A DNA stretch of 24,958 bases from Plakobranchus ocellatus (Eukaryota; Mollusca; Gastropoda; Plakobranchidae), in assembly GCA_019648995.1 (NCBI GenBank), contig BLXT01002484.1, forward strand, positions 551,361 to 576,318, read 5' to 3'. Numbering within the stretch: the first letter of the stretch is position 1; each line of letters starts with the position of its first letter. The notes under the pieces were generated by a model. The model was given only the letters and a program-made list of their open reading frames with translations. It had not been told where the DNA came from and did not search any database. Of this stretch, positions 1 through 11,600 are shown piece by piece. The position numbers were made by a program, and so were the translations under genes.

Positions 1-435
1 CAATGGCAAAGACACCGTAGAACACAAACCCATTGTGTTCTACCGCTAATGAAATAGTTCGGACACACCGTATGACAACAATTGCAATCTTCATTTGTTG
101 ATAGCTGCACATAATCCATCTCACGGCGACTAACTTAGAGTAAAAACTGCATCTTTAGTTTTTCCTTTGATCTGCTCCCTTGCCCAGGCAATGGTGGGCC
201 TCAGCCCCCAGGAGACTATGATAACAGCAATTAGCCTATCAGGAAGTCATCACTGACCACTGAGCTGTTGAGATCAGAGGCAGTTAACTGTGCTGAATAA
301 TATAGTAAAAAATCAGTCTACTTTACTGGCCTCTAGTAGCTTCTGTACAGCAATTTGTGCTGTTTGCCCTGAATTTTTATTTTGTGCAGATTTTTCTTGT
401 TATTTTGGATATTTTTGCATTACGATGTGTTGATA

Positions 436-1235
436 AATGTGATGCGTTCTGTCAAAACGGGGCATAAGGTACCCTCGGGCTGTTTTGAGATATGTATGCC
501 ATTGTATAGTTCAGGTCTTAAGCTTTATTTTGACACCAAGTTTATGTCAATTGGATAATTTTTGGCTGAGCTATGAGCATTTGAAGATGGTTGGTACGTG
601 AAAAGCTCAGACTCGTTTTATTGAGAAAACTGAGTTTAAAAATTTGAATATATCTCCATAGCAACCAATAGGTTCTAATCATCCGAGAGCTACAAAGTTT
701 GGCAGTCACAATAAGCACATCATGCTTAACACGCACACAAAATTCCATACTATTTCATGCAGTTTTCTTTATTTTAAAGCACATTAATCATTCCATAACT
801 CACCTCAACAATGCAAAGTAAAGGAAAAATGCAGTCTCAGAAGATTTTGCACAATAATTTATTTATGAGTTCATTTAATTTATATCTATTAAAAAACAGT
901 GCTATATTTAAAAAGTTTAGGTTTTCCCAATTACAGTGATACCAAACAATGCCAGAGTGGCTTGTTGATTAATGACCAAAATCATTGGTAAAAAAGGTTA
1001 TGATTAGCGTAATTCTCGTTCAAGAATTAGACCTCTGTCAAAGAAATGCCGTTAAAGTGTATTTTCAAACGCAAAAACATTATTTTTTCATAATAAACCT
1101 CAAGACTAATGTCTTAAGGATCTGAATATGCAATAAAAATTTTTAGCTAAAAAAATAGTGTATTAACTTTACACAGCAATATCTCAAAATCAGCCAGGGT
1201 ACCTTATGCCCCGGTTTGACAGAACGCGTCACAAA
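436..1235. mobile_element. TIR-flanked ~800-bp element, probably a non-autonomous DNA transposon
   Basis: The left arm (about 436-492) and right arm (about 1179-1235) are inverted copies of each other over roughly 57 bases with few mismatches. Both contain ttctgtcaaa, ggggcataaggtaccct and tgagatat, the right arm on the opposite strand. The core is AT-rich, with no transposase I can recognise. A 68-codon open frame on the reverse strand (542-748) has no evident domain. I could not find a convincing target-site duplication, so the exact ends and the superfamily are open. Confidence 0.7.
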
Positions 1236-1802
1236 TATTAATTTTGGAGCCAGTATACTCCAGTGAGTAAATAGTAATTTGTGTGGTGTACATAATGAGA
1301 TACCTTTAACCAATATGTAAATTTTTCCATATTGCAGCGGGATAGAATATTGAATTTAACACATCTGATAAACAAAAAAGTGAACTACATGTAGTTGAAA
1401 TCAATTTTGTTATTGCACACAGCGCAGAGGAGTTAAAAACTTTTAAAAGTTACCTTCTGATATGTTTCTGTTCTGGGAAAAGGGGACTTGAATTGTTCAA
1501 CTATTTTGTTTTATGAGTGTGTGTAGTCTTTTAAAATATTATTTGTGGTTAATATCAAATGTTGCCTTCTTTTTTTGTAGGTTTTCTGAAACAAAAAAAA
1601 TGTATTTTTTATGTATGCTTTTCACACAGGAAAATACGCGTACAAGTTAAGACGGTTTGAACATAATTTCTTTTCTTTGAATTAATTAGTGTAGTCTTAT
1701 CTTCAATCACTGACCCTATTTAAGTCTTGTTTTAAGAACTTTCAATCCTTTTCTATAATATAATATGCATATAAGAACCATATTGATAGACTCAATCAGT
1801 TA

Positions 1803-2835
1803 AGTAGACTTTGCGGAAGTAGATGTTTAACTCGACTTCAAAGACATTAATCAACAAAGTTGAGAAAAGTCATAGATTACTAAAAGAATACTTTAATCAT
1901 TCTTCACATAAATGTTGAAAAAGATAATCAGAGCCTCAATCGATTTGTACTACCTGTGTCTCAAAAATAGGAGACAATAAAGCACAGAAGCAACGAACTG
2001 ACAAGTAACAATTGCCAAAGAAAGAGAAGTTTAAAAAATTTGGACAGAATATTAATAATTATATCGAAACCAATGAATTTTCAACATGCTTGTACTATCT
2101 TTCATTCAATATTGGTAGGAGACTCTTTAAAAGAGTTTCAGAGGGTCCAAGCAGATCAGTGATTGATGAACATCTGAATTCTGCACTTCAACCTGTTAAC
2201 CTGCCAGACATTGATTATAATAAAAGCTCTGAACACATAATTTTTATAGGGGTGAAAATGAACCAGAATCGAATACAGATATGCTTAAAGCATGTGGCTA
2301 AAAAAGAGGATTCAACAGAAAGTGAGTTGTGCAGCACAAAGTTCTAAAGTTTCTGGTATGTGAATAATGGATGAGTGGCTTACCAATTATCTGAACAAAT
2401 TTTTCTATAAAAGTTGTAAAGAAAGCATCACAGAAAAAGAATTAAACAGTACTAGACTAAAGATCAAAGACTATCCATACCACTTAGCGCCAGTCAAACC
2501 TTCTGTTAGTGTTACCAAAAAACCAAAGGGGATTCTGTTATCAATTGCTTGGAGGCCCTACTTGCATCTCTTCTGTTTCCTGATAAATTTTATAACCCTA
2601 GAGTAACCACCTACTGTAAGCCAACCAAGGATGCAATAAAAGTGAATGAAGTATTGCAATGTAGTGCTTGAAGTGCACTTTCTTCTCAACTAATTTTTGA
2701 ACATATAACCGGTGACTTTAAAAAGAAATAAATAATTGAAACAAGCCATGCGTAAAAATTCAAATTTGATATTTTCATGATCTTCGAGAGCTTATTGTAC
2801 AGCTTAGTTCTTAGACGAAAAAAAAAAATAAAAAA
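1803..2835 (+). pseudogene. Frameshifted, intronless pseudogene of an unrecognised protein (probable retrocopy)
   Basis: Protein-like sequence continues through all three forward frames with stops and frameshifts. An early piece (about 1803-1850) reads CLTRLQRH. A second (about 1832-1915) includes KVEKSHRLLKEYF. The longest piece (2012-2344) includes FKRVSEGPSRSVIDEHL and HIIFIGVKMNQNR. The next (2367 to about 2530) includes EWLTNYLNKFFYKSC and KPSVSVTKKPKG. The last (about 2528-2731) includes VINCLEALLASLLFPDKFY, an in-frame TGA at 2669, and FEHITGDFKKK before TAA at 2729. An A-rich tract at 2818-2835 could be the remains of a poly(A) tail. The protein family was not recognised. It sits in sense orientation in the intron or flank upstream of exon A. 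Confidence 0.55.
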
Positions 2836-3676
2836 CCATTAAAGAGTTCAAATTTTCAGTTTTCTTGTAATATTGAAATATGAAAGATAATGCATCATTA
2901 GACAAAGTTATAAAGGCTTAAAGATACCCTTAATATGTTTAAAACAGAAGAACACTGGCAGTGAGCAAAGGTAAATTTTCTGCTCAGGCAGGGCTCTCAT
3001 TGACCAGTATCTGACCCTGGTGAGTGTTGTTCATGGCCTTTTGATTGCTCCTGCCTGGGGAGGAGTAGAGAGAACTAAAGATCACAAGTTAGTTGCCGTG
3101 ATCTTTGCAAAGTTTCTTTTAATCAAGCCAAACTTTTCTATCTTGTTTTCAAGAACTTCTTGTATCTATTGTGAGCTCTCTTTAATATTTTCTTTCTCTT
3201 CGAAATGATTGTCAAGGCTATTGACTCAGAAGAGTCAATTCAACTTCAACACTCAAAATAATCACAAAGCTCTAGAGGATAATATTTATATAAAATAAAC
3301 TATGATTATTTATTAAATGAAAGCGAATAAACACAAAGATAAACAGCACAAAAATTTAATGTTTTATATCAATGAAATTTTAAACAGAAGGTGAGATTAA
3401 GTCAAAAGATATATGAATATTGGTTGGGACACAGGAAAGTTTATAGATAGTAGCATTTATAAAAACTAAAGATAAAAGATAATGATCGGTAGGTTAACTA
3501 TCTTAATAAATTGCAAATACAATTAAATCCAATAATTGAGTGACTTTAACAGATTCACATTTTTTTTACATGAATCTTATCTTAGACATTCAGTTCTTAC
3601 AGATAACAAATCTGTCAGAACTTAATTCAATGATTTAAGGTATGATTCTTTATGATTCTGTATGATGTTGAATTAA

Positions 3677-3963
3677 CTCTTTAACCAATTATTTTTTAAC
3701 TCATTTTTTTTGGGTTTTTCTCCCTTGTCAACAAGGGTGTATTTTTAAAATGCCCATAAATCACTCAATTTTTGTTTCAGCTTATTGTCCAATACACCAA
3801 ATGAAAGGGAAAAGAACATAGTAAACTGTGAAAGCAAAATTATATAACTTATATTGTGTGAGTGCAAAAAGTGGTAAAAAGTGGTCATGTACGGTGAGAG
3901 CGTTTTTGACTGGATAAGCGGTTGGTTTGAGAAACGCTCTGAGCGTTTCTGACTGTTAAAGAG
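3677..3963. mobile_element. MITE-like element with TTAA target duplication
   Basis: A 287-bp stretch begins CTCTTTAAC and ends with its reverse complement GTTAAAGAG. It is flanked directly on both sides by TTAA (3673-3676 and 3964-3967). TTAA duplication is typical of piggyBac-type and some other DNA transposons. Near the right end lies a perfect palindrome with 10-base arms, AGAAACGCTC and GAGCGTTTCT, at 3930-3950. There is no coding capacity. Confidence 0.6.
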
Positions 3964-3975
3964 TTAAGTAAAGCT

Positions 3976-3980
<5 letters not shown>

Positions 3981-4007
<27 letters not shown>

Positions 4008-4008
4008 C
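3981..4008. repeat. (TA)14 microsatellite
   Basis: Uninterrupted TA dinucleotides, followed by a degenerate continuation (ctatacatat) to about 4018. It lies just 3' of the TTAA-flanked MITE. Confidence 0.95.
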
Positions 4009-5263
4009 TATACATATAAAAAGAGAGTGCTAGATAGATATTGATAGATAAATATATGTAATATAATATTTATTTGTACATGGATCAAATTATCATTTGC
4101 ATAGTGAGCAACACTCCACCTAATTTGCCACATGTAGATAAGATTTGAGCAATTGTCAAATTTTCTTAGCTCGCATTGCAGGTCAAGGTAACCACACACA
4201 CAACAATTTTTTGTTCAGCCATCATCTAGCGGTTAGGAAAAGGTGGTGCTTAGATGTGTCTCACAGCTCCCTCTGATGAAGAAAAAGGCTGCTGGAACAG
4301 GATATTGACTCAGCAAAACTTAACTCTGGTTACTTAACTAGAGAGTCCAACAAAAAATTAATTTTTTTTATAACCCTTAGTTTACACTAGGATGATTTGT
4401 CGATGAGTGAATACTCAATCTAGAGCTGCAAGGCAGTCAACAAGCAGTCTGTCCAAAGGTCTATGAAAATTCAGTCAACAATCAAGCCGTAAATACCATA
4501 AGAGAGATATTTCTATTTTTGTCTTTCAACCATTGTTCTGATGAGTTTTTCTTCCTATGATTTCTTTGACCCTCTAATACATTTTTTGTAGTGCAGTCTT
4601 TAAAGTGTTTTGATTTTTCATTCAGTTCTTCTTATGATATATGTTCCCTTCTTTTATCCATAAAGTTCAGTATTCTTCTGTTATCCATTTATTTTTTTCT
4701 CTTTTTTGTTTTCTATTTTTGGTCTTAGATCAGTAGCTGCCACTGTTATTACATTTTTGAGTTGTTCCCATTTCTATTCTTCATATTACACATACATGTT
4801 GCCAATGAATGTGAATTATTATGATTTTAATACATAGTTTTTAAAGCCATATGAACAAAAGCTCTTGTTTTTTGTTGTGGAAAGAGCAGAAAATGAAAAT
4901 AGGCAAAAGGAATCTTTCAATGCGACATTTATATTATTAGTTTTGTTCTTTTGAATTATGAAATTCCACAAAGTGTGAAAGTAAAAAAAAAACATTTGCA
5001 GCACACTATAAATATAGTAAAAGAATACAACCACCAACTCAAACTTACAAGAATAAATTAAACTACACAGAGTATATGTAACAAGGTTTCGCCCATAAAG
5101 TTTTATCAAGTAAAAAAATAACGATCACAAATAAGGTACCATAGATACTCGCAAAGAATCATGACATAAAATACAAGCTTAATATTTTAAAGATTGTTAT
5201 TTGAAATGGAAAAATCCGTTAATGAAAAGCATTCTTATAATGTGTGGAAAAAAAAAAGAATAC

Positions 5264-5286
5264 ATATATATATATATATATATATA
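5264..5286. repeat. (AT)n microsatellite
   Basis: About 11 AT units within the intron or flank upstream of exon A, preceded by an A-rich run. Confidence 0.93.
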
Positions 5287-5494
5287 CTAAATTATTGTGT
5301 AAAAAAAAAGGCTTAAAATGTATGGCAAAAGATGACTGTTCATTAATGTTCAGCCCTTGTGGTTCAATTGTTTTTAAAGTGTGAATCCAAAGCGTTTTTT
5401 ATTGAATCTTACCACTATTGTGCCTTCAGGATCCTTACATTTATTTATATCTTTCCGGGAGTGCAGTATTTGCATACCTTTTTTACTTCTACAG

Positions 5495-5656
5495 CACACA
5501 ATAGTAAGAAATACTACAGAGGGATTGGATTTCTCATATTCCTGCTCTGCCACTGATGTAGATCACAATCCAAATCTAGAATTCAAAATTGATTGGCATC
5601 TGTCGACAATGCACAGCAGTTCACAACAAAATGTACCCATAACCAAAGAAATTCAG
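5495..5656 (+). CDS. Cadherin exon A: first half of ECa
   Basis: Acceptor ttacttctacag and donor CAG|gtaagc frame a 54-codon exon that is phase 0 at both ends. Residues run from HTIVRNTTEG through SATDVDHNPNLEF to TKEIQ. The SATDVD..N segment is the calcium-binding DxD motif that follows the first strand of an EC repeat, and NTT is a possible N-glycosylation site. The usual glutamate of the XEX base (as in PEN) appears replaced: the sequence reads VRN. The preceding linker and strand must come from an exon upstream of the window, since I find none in 1-5494. Exon J (16452-16613) has the same length, phases and motif placement. Confidence 0.85.
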
Positions 5657-8600
5657 GTAAGCATCCAGTATTCTGTTTGTGTGTTAGCTGTCATTTTTGC
5701 TAACTATGGGTGAGTTGTATTATTGTTGGTTCTTAATTAATTGCTTTGTGTGCAAGGCTTGTGAGACATGTACTGATATTGTTTTTTAGCTTTGCACCAT
5801 TTCTAATGAAGTATATTTAAAAGAAAAAAAAATGTATATTTGATTGTCTATGCATTTAAAGACTTTATAATGTTCATTTTAAACTTTCCTCATATGATGT
5901 TAGTTTCCCACATTTTGATTGAATAAGTAACATGTGATGACTAACTCAAATTCTTTTAATGTTTTTTTTGTGAAAAATATTCGCACAAAAAAAAAGAGAA
6001 GTCACAAAAAGGATATTTGAGAGTAAACTTTTATTTTTTAAAGCAAGTGAAATGGATTGTTTCTTGATTATGTTTTGATATTTCAAAGATAAAATACTTT
6101 AATGTGGTAAAAATGCTAGTCGATTTTTGGGGTTTTCATGTTTCTTACCATGAAATTTACACATTTTTGGGCTTTCAAACTTCCTTGTGGTGGAAAAAGG
6201 GCAATTCAAATTCTGAATACTAATATCAGCTTTAAAAAATAGTTTCCTGAAAACTTTGAATAAAATTTTATTTACTTAAGTTGACTTCTTACATGCCAAA
6301 TTCATATTGTAAATTTAAAACAATGTAATTAAAATTTGGCATAAATTATATGATTGAAAGCTGAACTGGAAATTTTGCAGAGATGACCAGCATGAAGGTG
6401 AAATTAAACATCGAAATGACAATGGGCAGATATATATGAAAAACCATGACATTCAGTCTCAATGTAGAGACAGAGCTTAGATGGATACATTTTTTTTTTA
6501 ATTTTAAAATTGCTGCAGACATTTAATTTTGATTAGTAGCCTCTGAATTGCTTGAAGGTTTAGCAATAAAATCTATTTTTGCTTTCTGAGGTTAGTCTTT
6601 TACCGATTGAGATCATAGGTTGACTTGATTTCTCTAATATCAAGACATCTTCAATAATTGGACATCAAATCCTGATTCACTTCACTATATTATTAGTAGA
6701 GTTTCACAGACATTTGCTTAGGACAAGAAATATACACAATACACTAGGTGTGGCACTAGCCATTGGTCATTTGAGTAGACCTAGGTACCTGTCTGACAAG
6801 TTATTCATCCCCATGAAAATAAAATGCAAGTGCACCTTATATGTAACAATTGCCATGCTCAACTGTTACTTGATATCATTGTTATATTTCTCCTTAGAAA
6901 AAAAAAACAACAAACGTTCAAGATAAGCATAAAATATTATAGCATCAATAAAAAGGATGAAAATTTGTCCTACAGTACATTAATTCACAGCTTTCCCAAA
7001 ATTATTGGCTCAGTACAATGCAATCTAAATGCTAGTAACTTTATTTCTTAGTGAATGACTTTAAAAAAATTAACTCCTCTATTTTTTTTTGTTTTTTTGT
7101 TTTGAAGGTATTGCCTAAAAATTTTGGGATGATTTTGAACTCTTGCGTTTTCGTATTTTTTTCATTGTTAGTTATCTGTGTTATATAATTGATATATGAT
7201 TCAAATGTATAGTGTTCAGGCTATGCAAAAATAAGACCAAAATACTATGTATAGGGCGCGCCTCTTGTGAGTTGGATATTGCAAATGACACCTGAAAAAA
7301 AGATAGCCTATTTGAAGTTCAATTGAAGTTCATATCTTCCTCTTTAAAATTCATTTAAAAAGTTCCTGATTTTCACGAATTTTCACCATCATACAGCACA
7401 AAGAATGGATTTTCAGGATACATCAATGATTAGAAATGTGATCTCTGAATTATTTGGACTGGCATCAAAGACATATGCAGCATTGTGGAAGAATGTGAAT
7501 ACCTAGCAGTTTGCCATAGGGAAATCCCCGACTTAAATTATTATGTGATGAAGTCTACCCATAGTATTAAAATTTGGGAACCATTGAATGAAAAATGATA
7601 GCTAAGACAACGTTCTTGATTTCTTTTTTTTTGCGTTGTGTTCATCAGAAATTGATCAAAATATACGAAAAGAACTGCACAGTACATATCTATCCACTAG
7701 ACAGAGAGACCTGTTCAAAGTTGGATTTGATACTTGAAGTGACAGACCTTAATGCTGAGGAGAATACTCCACAAACAGACACGGGTAGCTATTTGTGACA
7801 CATGATATAAGGTCTACAGTGTAGAATCAATTGCTATATTTTAAGGATGTTAAAATTAAGGCATACCTGATAAAATTACTGAAGAATTTAAACGGTTAGA
7901 TTTTTTATTAGTTATTTTCTTCTTTAGGTGCCCTGTCTGGAACAGACATTGGCAATCATGGTCCTCCACTCAAACTTGTTCTCAGTTGACCTTACAAGGC
8001 TCTTATTGCTGTCTTTACCTATTGCCCTTGAGTTCAGTGAAAGTCACTCTCAATCTAACTCTATTGCGTTAGCCTTCAAGTTTCCAGTGATGGTAAAATG
8101 TTCTAAACCCTTATGTTGGCAAATATATCCTATGGATTTTAGTTGCTTCTGACCTATTCATTTAAATAATGATCGCTCTAGTTTAGCTTCTTCCAGTTTC
8201 AATTCATTGGACTTTTCCCCATCTATGATATACTCATTATTCTTCTGATAAACCACAACTCTATTGCTTTCAATTTTCCCTCTTTTTCCTTATTCATTAT
8301 CCAACACTCACATAGATATAATAATACTGACCATACATATATTTTCATTACGTTTATTTCAGTGTCCATACTTGCCAGTGATTGCTATTATGTGGTGTGA
8401 AGAATAATTATACTTAAAATGGTTCTTCTTATTTTGGTGCCTTGTCTGGGACAGACATTGGTGATCATGTTCCTCCACTCAAACCTATTCTCAGTCAATT
8501 GTATACATTTGTTGCTATTACCCTTACCTATTGCGAATGACTTAAGACTTTCAATAAACGTCATTCTCTGTCTACCTCTACTGCTTTTGCCTTCAATCTT

Positions 8601-11600
8601 TCCAGAGATTGCTAAGTGTTCTTAACCAACCCCTTGTGTTGGCAAATGTGTCAAAAAAAGTTGTTGCCTTTGTCTGATAATGGTTAAGCTTATTAAATGT
8701 TCCATGAAAAGGATTTATTGAATTAGCCATTATCTCTGTCTCTATTCATTGCAAAGATAAAATTACTGCAATATTACTTTCAGCAATTATTATTTGATGA
8801 ATAAGGGGTAAATACAGTGATTAATACTATGAATAATCATATATATTGCATCTTTTTTTAAACAAAAGATATACTTTTTTAACTTTCTTTAACTGAACTT
8901 TGTTTTTTCAAAATATAATTACAAATGCTCTGTATAGATAATTTACTTCTTTCACCCTCTATCTTCTCTTTTAATATCTTTGTTCCACAGCAAAACTTTC
9001 TATCTTGATCTTGGATGTGAACGATGAAGAACCTATGTTTAGTAATGGACCTCACTATCGTGCCACTGTCAGGGAAAATATGCCAGATGAAACTCCCATC
9101 AAATTTGAAAATGTGACTGGCATTTCAATAGTGGATAAAGATGCTGATGTAAGAAATTTTCTTTAAGTTACTCTGCCAAACATGTATAGTGAGGATTAAC
9201 TGTTTCACTACCCTAAGCCGATTTTTCCTGCTCAAAATATTACTACATTTGGACCCTAAGCTGGTAAAACCGGCTCAGTGTAAATGGGTTAGTATTTGAA
9301 TGAAGTACTAAATGTACATTAACTTATTTTTGCGCATGTGCGAGATTTACACTTTCCTTTCTTTTTCACAAAGTTTGAACATAGAAATAGCAGTTTACAT
9401 CCATATTTTGTTCCATTTCCAATCTATATGTGCACTAGGGGCGGTAATTTATCAAATTGATAGCAATTTCTTTTTTTGCTATAAATAAAAAAATATTCAA
9501 CCTTTTTTCACAATTTTTGGTGTTTAAATGCCTATGTAATCACAATTTTTTAAAATCTACCTTTCAAGGCCAATAGATTATCAATAGATTCAGCACTATG
9601 TTATACATTGTCATATTTTGTTGAACATTTTTTTACAAATTTTTTTTATCCAGTTTGCTGCTTTTTCAAAATGGAATAAAGAACAAATTTTCTTGTTTGG
9701 TGCTTATTTATAGAAACTAGATCCAATTCCTTCAATTTGATGTATAATTTGTATGGTTTTATCCTATAGAAAAGTCCTATATTAGCTTTTTACAAAATGA
9801 TAGCCAATTTTAGAATAATCCCATTCTACCCCAGTGTCCAGTCGCAAAATATGTGGTGGTAGTGAATCAGTCAAAAAAAAATTAATACCTAGGCCTATTA
9901 ACTTTCCAAATTATCTTAGATTTGAAATATTATGTTTTCTGCATACAATTAATATTTTTATCTTTAAAGTATGCCAGGTTTTTTTTTATTATGTGCCTGA
10001 CAATTTCTGTGAAATAATGTATAAACATTTATTTTTGAGATTGTTTTCTTTATTTGACAAAGGAAAGAAATAAATGTATGTTTTACATAATATCATACTT
10101 AATTGTCGTTGAAAGAAAATTTAAATTAACTCTTAATGACTCTCAACAACTTTTTTGGGGTTGGTGGTCTGCATAATTTTTTTTCCTCTTTTGTCGTACA
10201 GGAGATCAACAGCATGTTTGCAGTCAAACTTCTTACACACAATAGCATTTTTGAGGTTAAGCCAGCTGAAGGAACATTTGCGGAATCATTCAGCATTTTG
10301 GTTTTGGATTCATACAAGCTAGATTTTGAAGCTGTTGAAAAATTTGACCTTAAAGTAAGTTTTGAAAGAAGACATTTGTTTAATATGTCTTTCAAGTAAA
10401 GTTAGCATATGTAATATTTTAATAAGGGAAAAAGATATGACATTTCTGCAAAAAATTGCTAAAGAATTAGACAGGGGAACAACAGGTGACTGCAATTTGA
10501 CTACTTAAAGTATCTTTTCTATTTTTTGCAAATTTTTGCTTGTGATTTGACAGTAAGAATAATAGAAATTATAATTTGAGAAAATATCTCAAGTTTTTAA
10601 AAGATATACATATTTTTTGCTGCTTTTTTTTTTTTTAAGTACAGGCTTCTTTGGCACAAAAAATATGCTTACCATTTTATTTATTTAGCAATTTTACTTA
10701 AAATTTGGTGTTGATATTGTTAAATTCTTAAAGACAGTTTGGTATTTAAGATTTTTTGTATATTATGTTTACTTTTTTCTTGTAACAAAAATTTGACTTC
10801 TTTAATGACGAATGGGGAGGGTATATAAAAAAACCACATGTCAAGGTGCAAACAAATCCTTCTCATAATTTCTCTTGATAATGAACTGCAGAATATGTGT
10901 GTAAAGTTTCAAAGGATTTGGCCTACAATTGTAGGAGGAGATACATTGAAAAAATATACCTCTAGCTTTCCTTCTCCTCCTCAAAAACTAGTGATGGCAA
11001 TGTGCAAGTAGATGGGATAATGGATAACACATTGTAAAACTCATTCTACTTTTGTTAAGTTATATTTTTCTGAGAAACATGGCCTTGCTGGAATAGAATT
11101 TACATATTAACTTTCTAAGATGGATGCTATGCAGATCTAAAAAAAATATATCAAACATCTTTAAAAAAATTAAACAACAAAAAAAAAAATTGTCAAACTT
11201 CAATGCATTATTATATGACCAAGGCAAGTTTGAATTAAGGATATCATTGTTCAATTTGGAAAACAACTTTTAATAAAGTAATTTAATAAAACAAATTTGA
11301 AGAAAAAATGCATTTCTTTGAACACTGAGAAAAGAATTTGTATGCACAGAAATTGAAAAGGTTTTACATACACTATTTCACTATTTGCATTTCATACTGT
11401 ATGAGCTTAACAAATATGAATAAGTAAACTCTACAAATTACATACCTTTTCATACCTTAATCAAAAATGAGTGTGAAATGCATAGGTCAAGACTGTATAT
11501 TTTTATTTTTGTTATTTGACACAAAAAAAAAATAAAAGGGATATAAATGAGTTAAAAAAAAACTCATTAGACCAAGCCTCAGACATATTGAAACTCTTAC

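Larger units (their letters stand above)
1236..5494 (+). other. Upstream intron or flank of the cadherin gene
   Basis: Apart from the pseudogene, the MITE and the two dinucleotide repeats, I see no exon here. No DxNDN linker and no cadherin strand was found on the + strand, although the exon before exon A must encode them. Positions 1-435, ahead of the TIR element, likewise show nothing I can assign. Confidence 0.6.
7785..8990 (+). other. Intron B-C
   Basis: Holds the two antisense LINE 3' ends. The rest is unassigned AT-rich sequence. Confidence 0.8.

Noticed and set aside
4200-4270. tRNA-like A-box string (ctagcggttagga)
   Set aside because: No matching B box (GGTTCGA) or cloverleaf downstream, so neither a tRNA gene nor a tRNA-derived SINE can be supported.
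10126-10395. Reverse-strand open frame of 89 codons
   Set aside because: It is antisense to cadherin exon D, which has good splice sites and a matching cadherin motif on the + strand.
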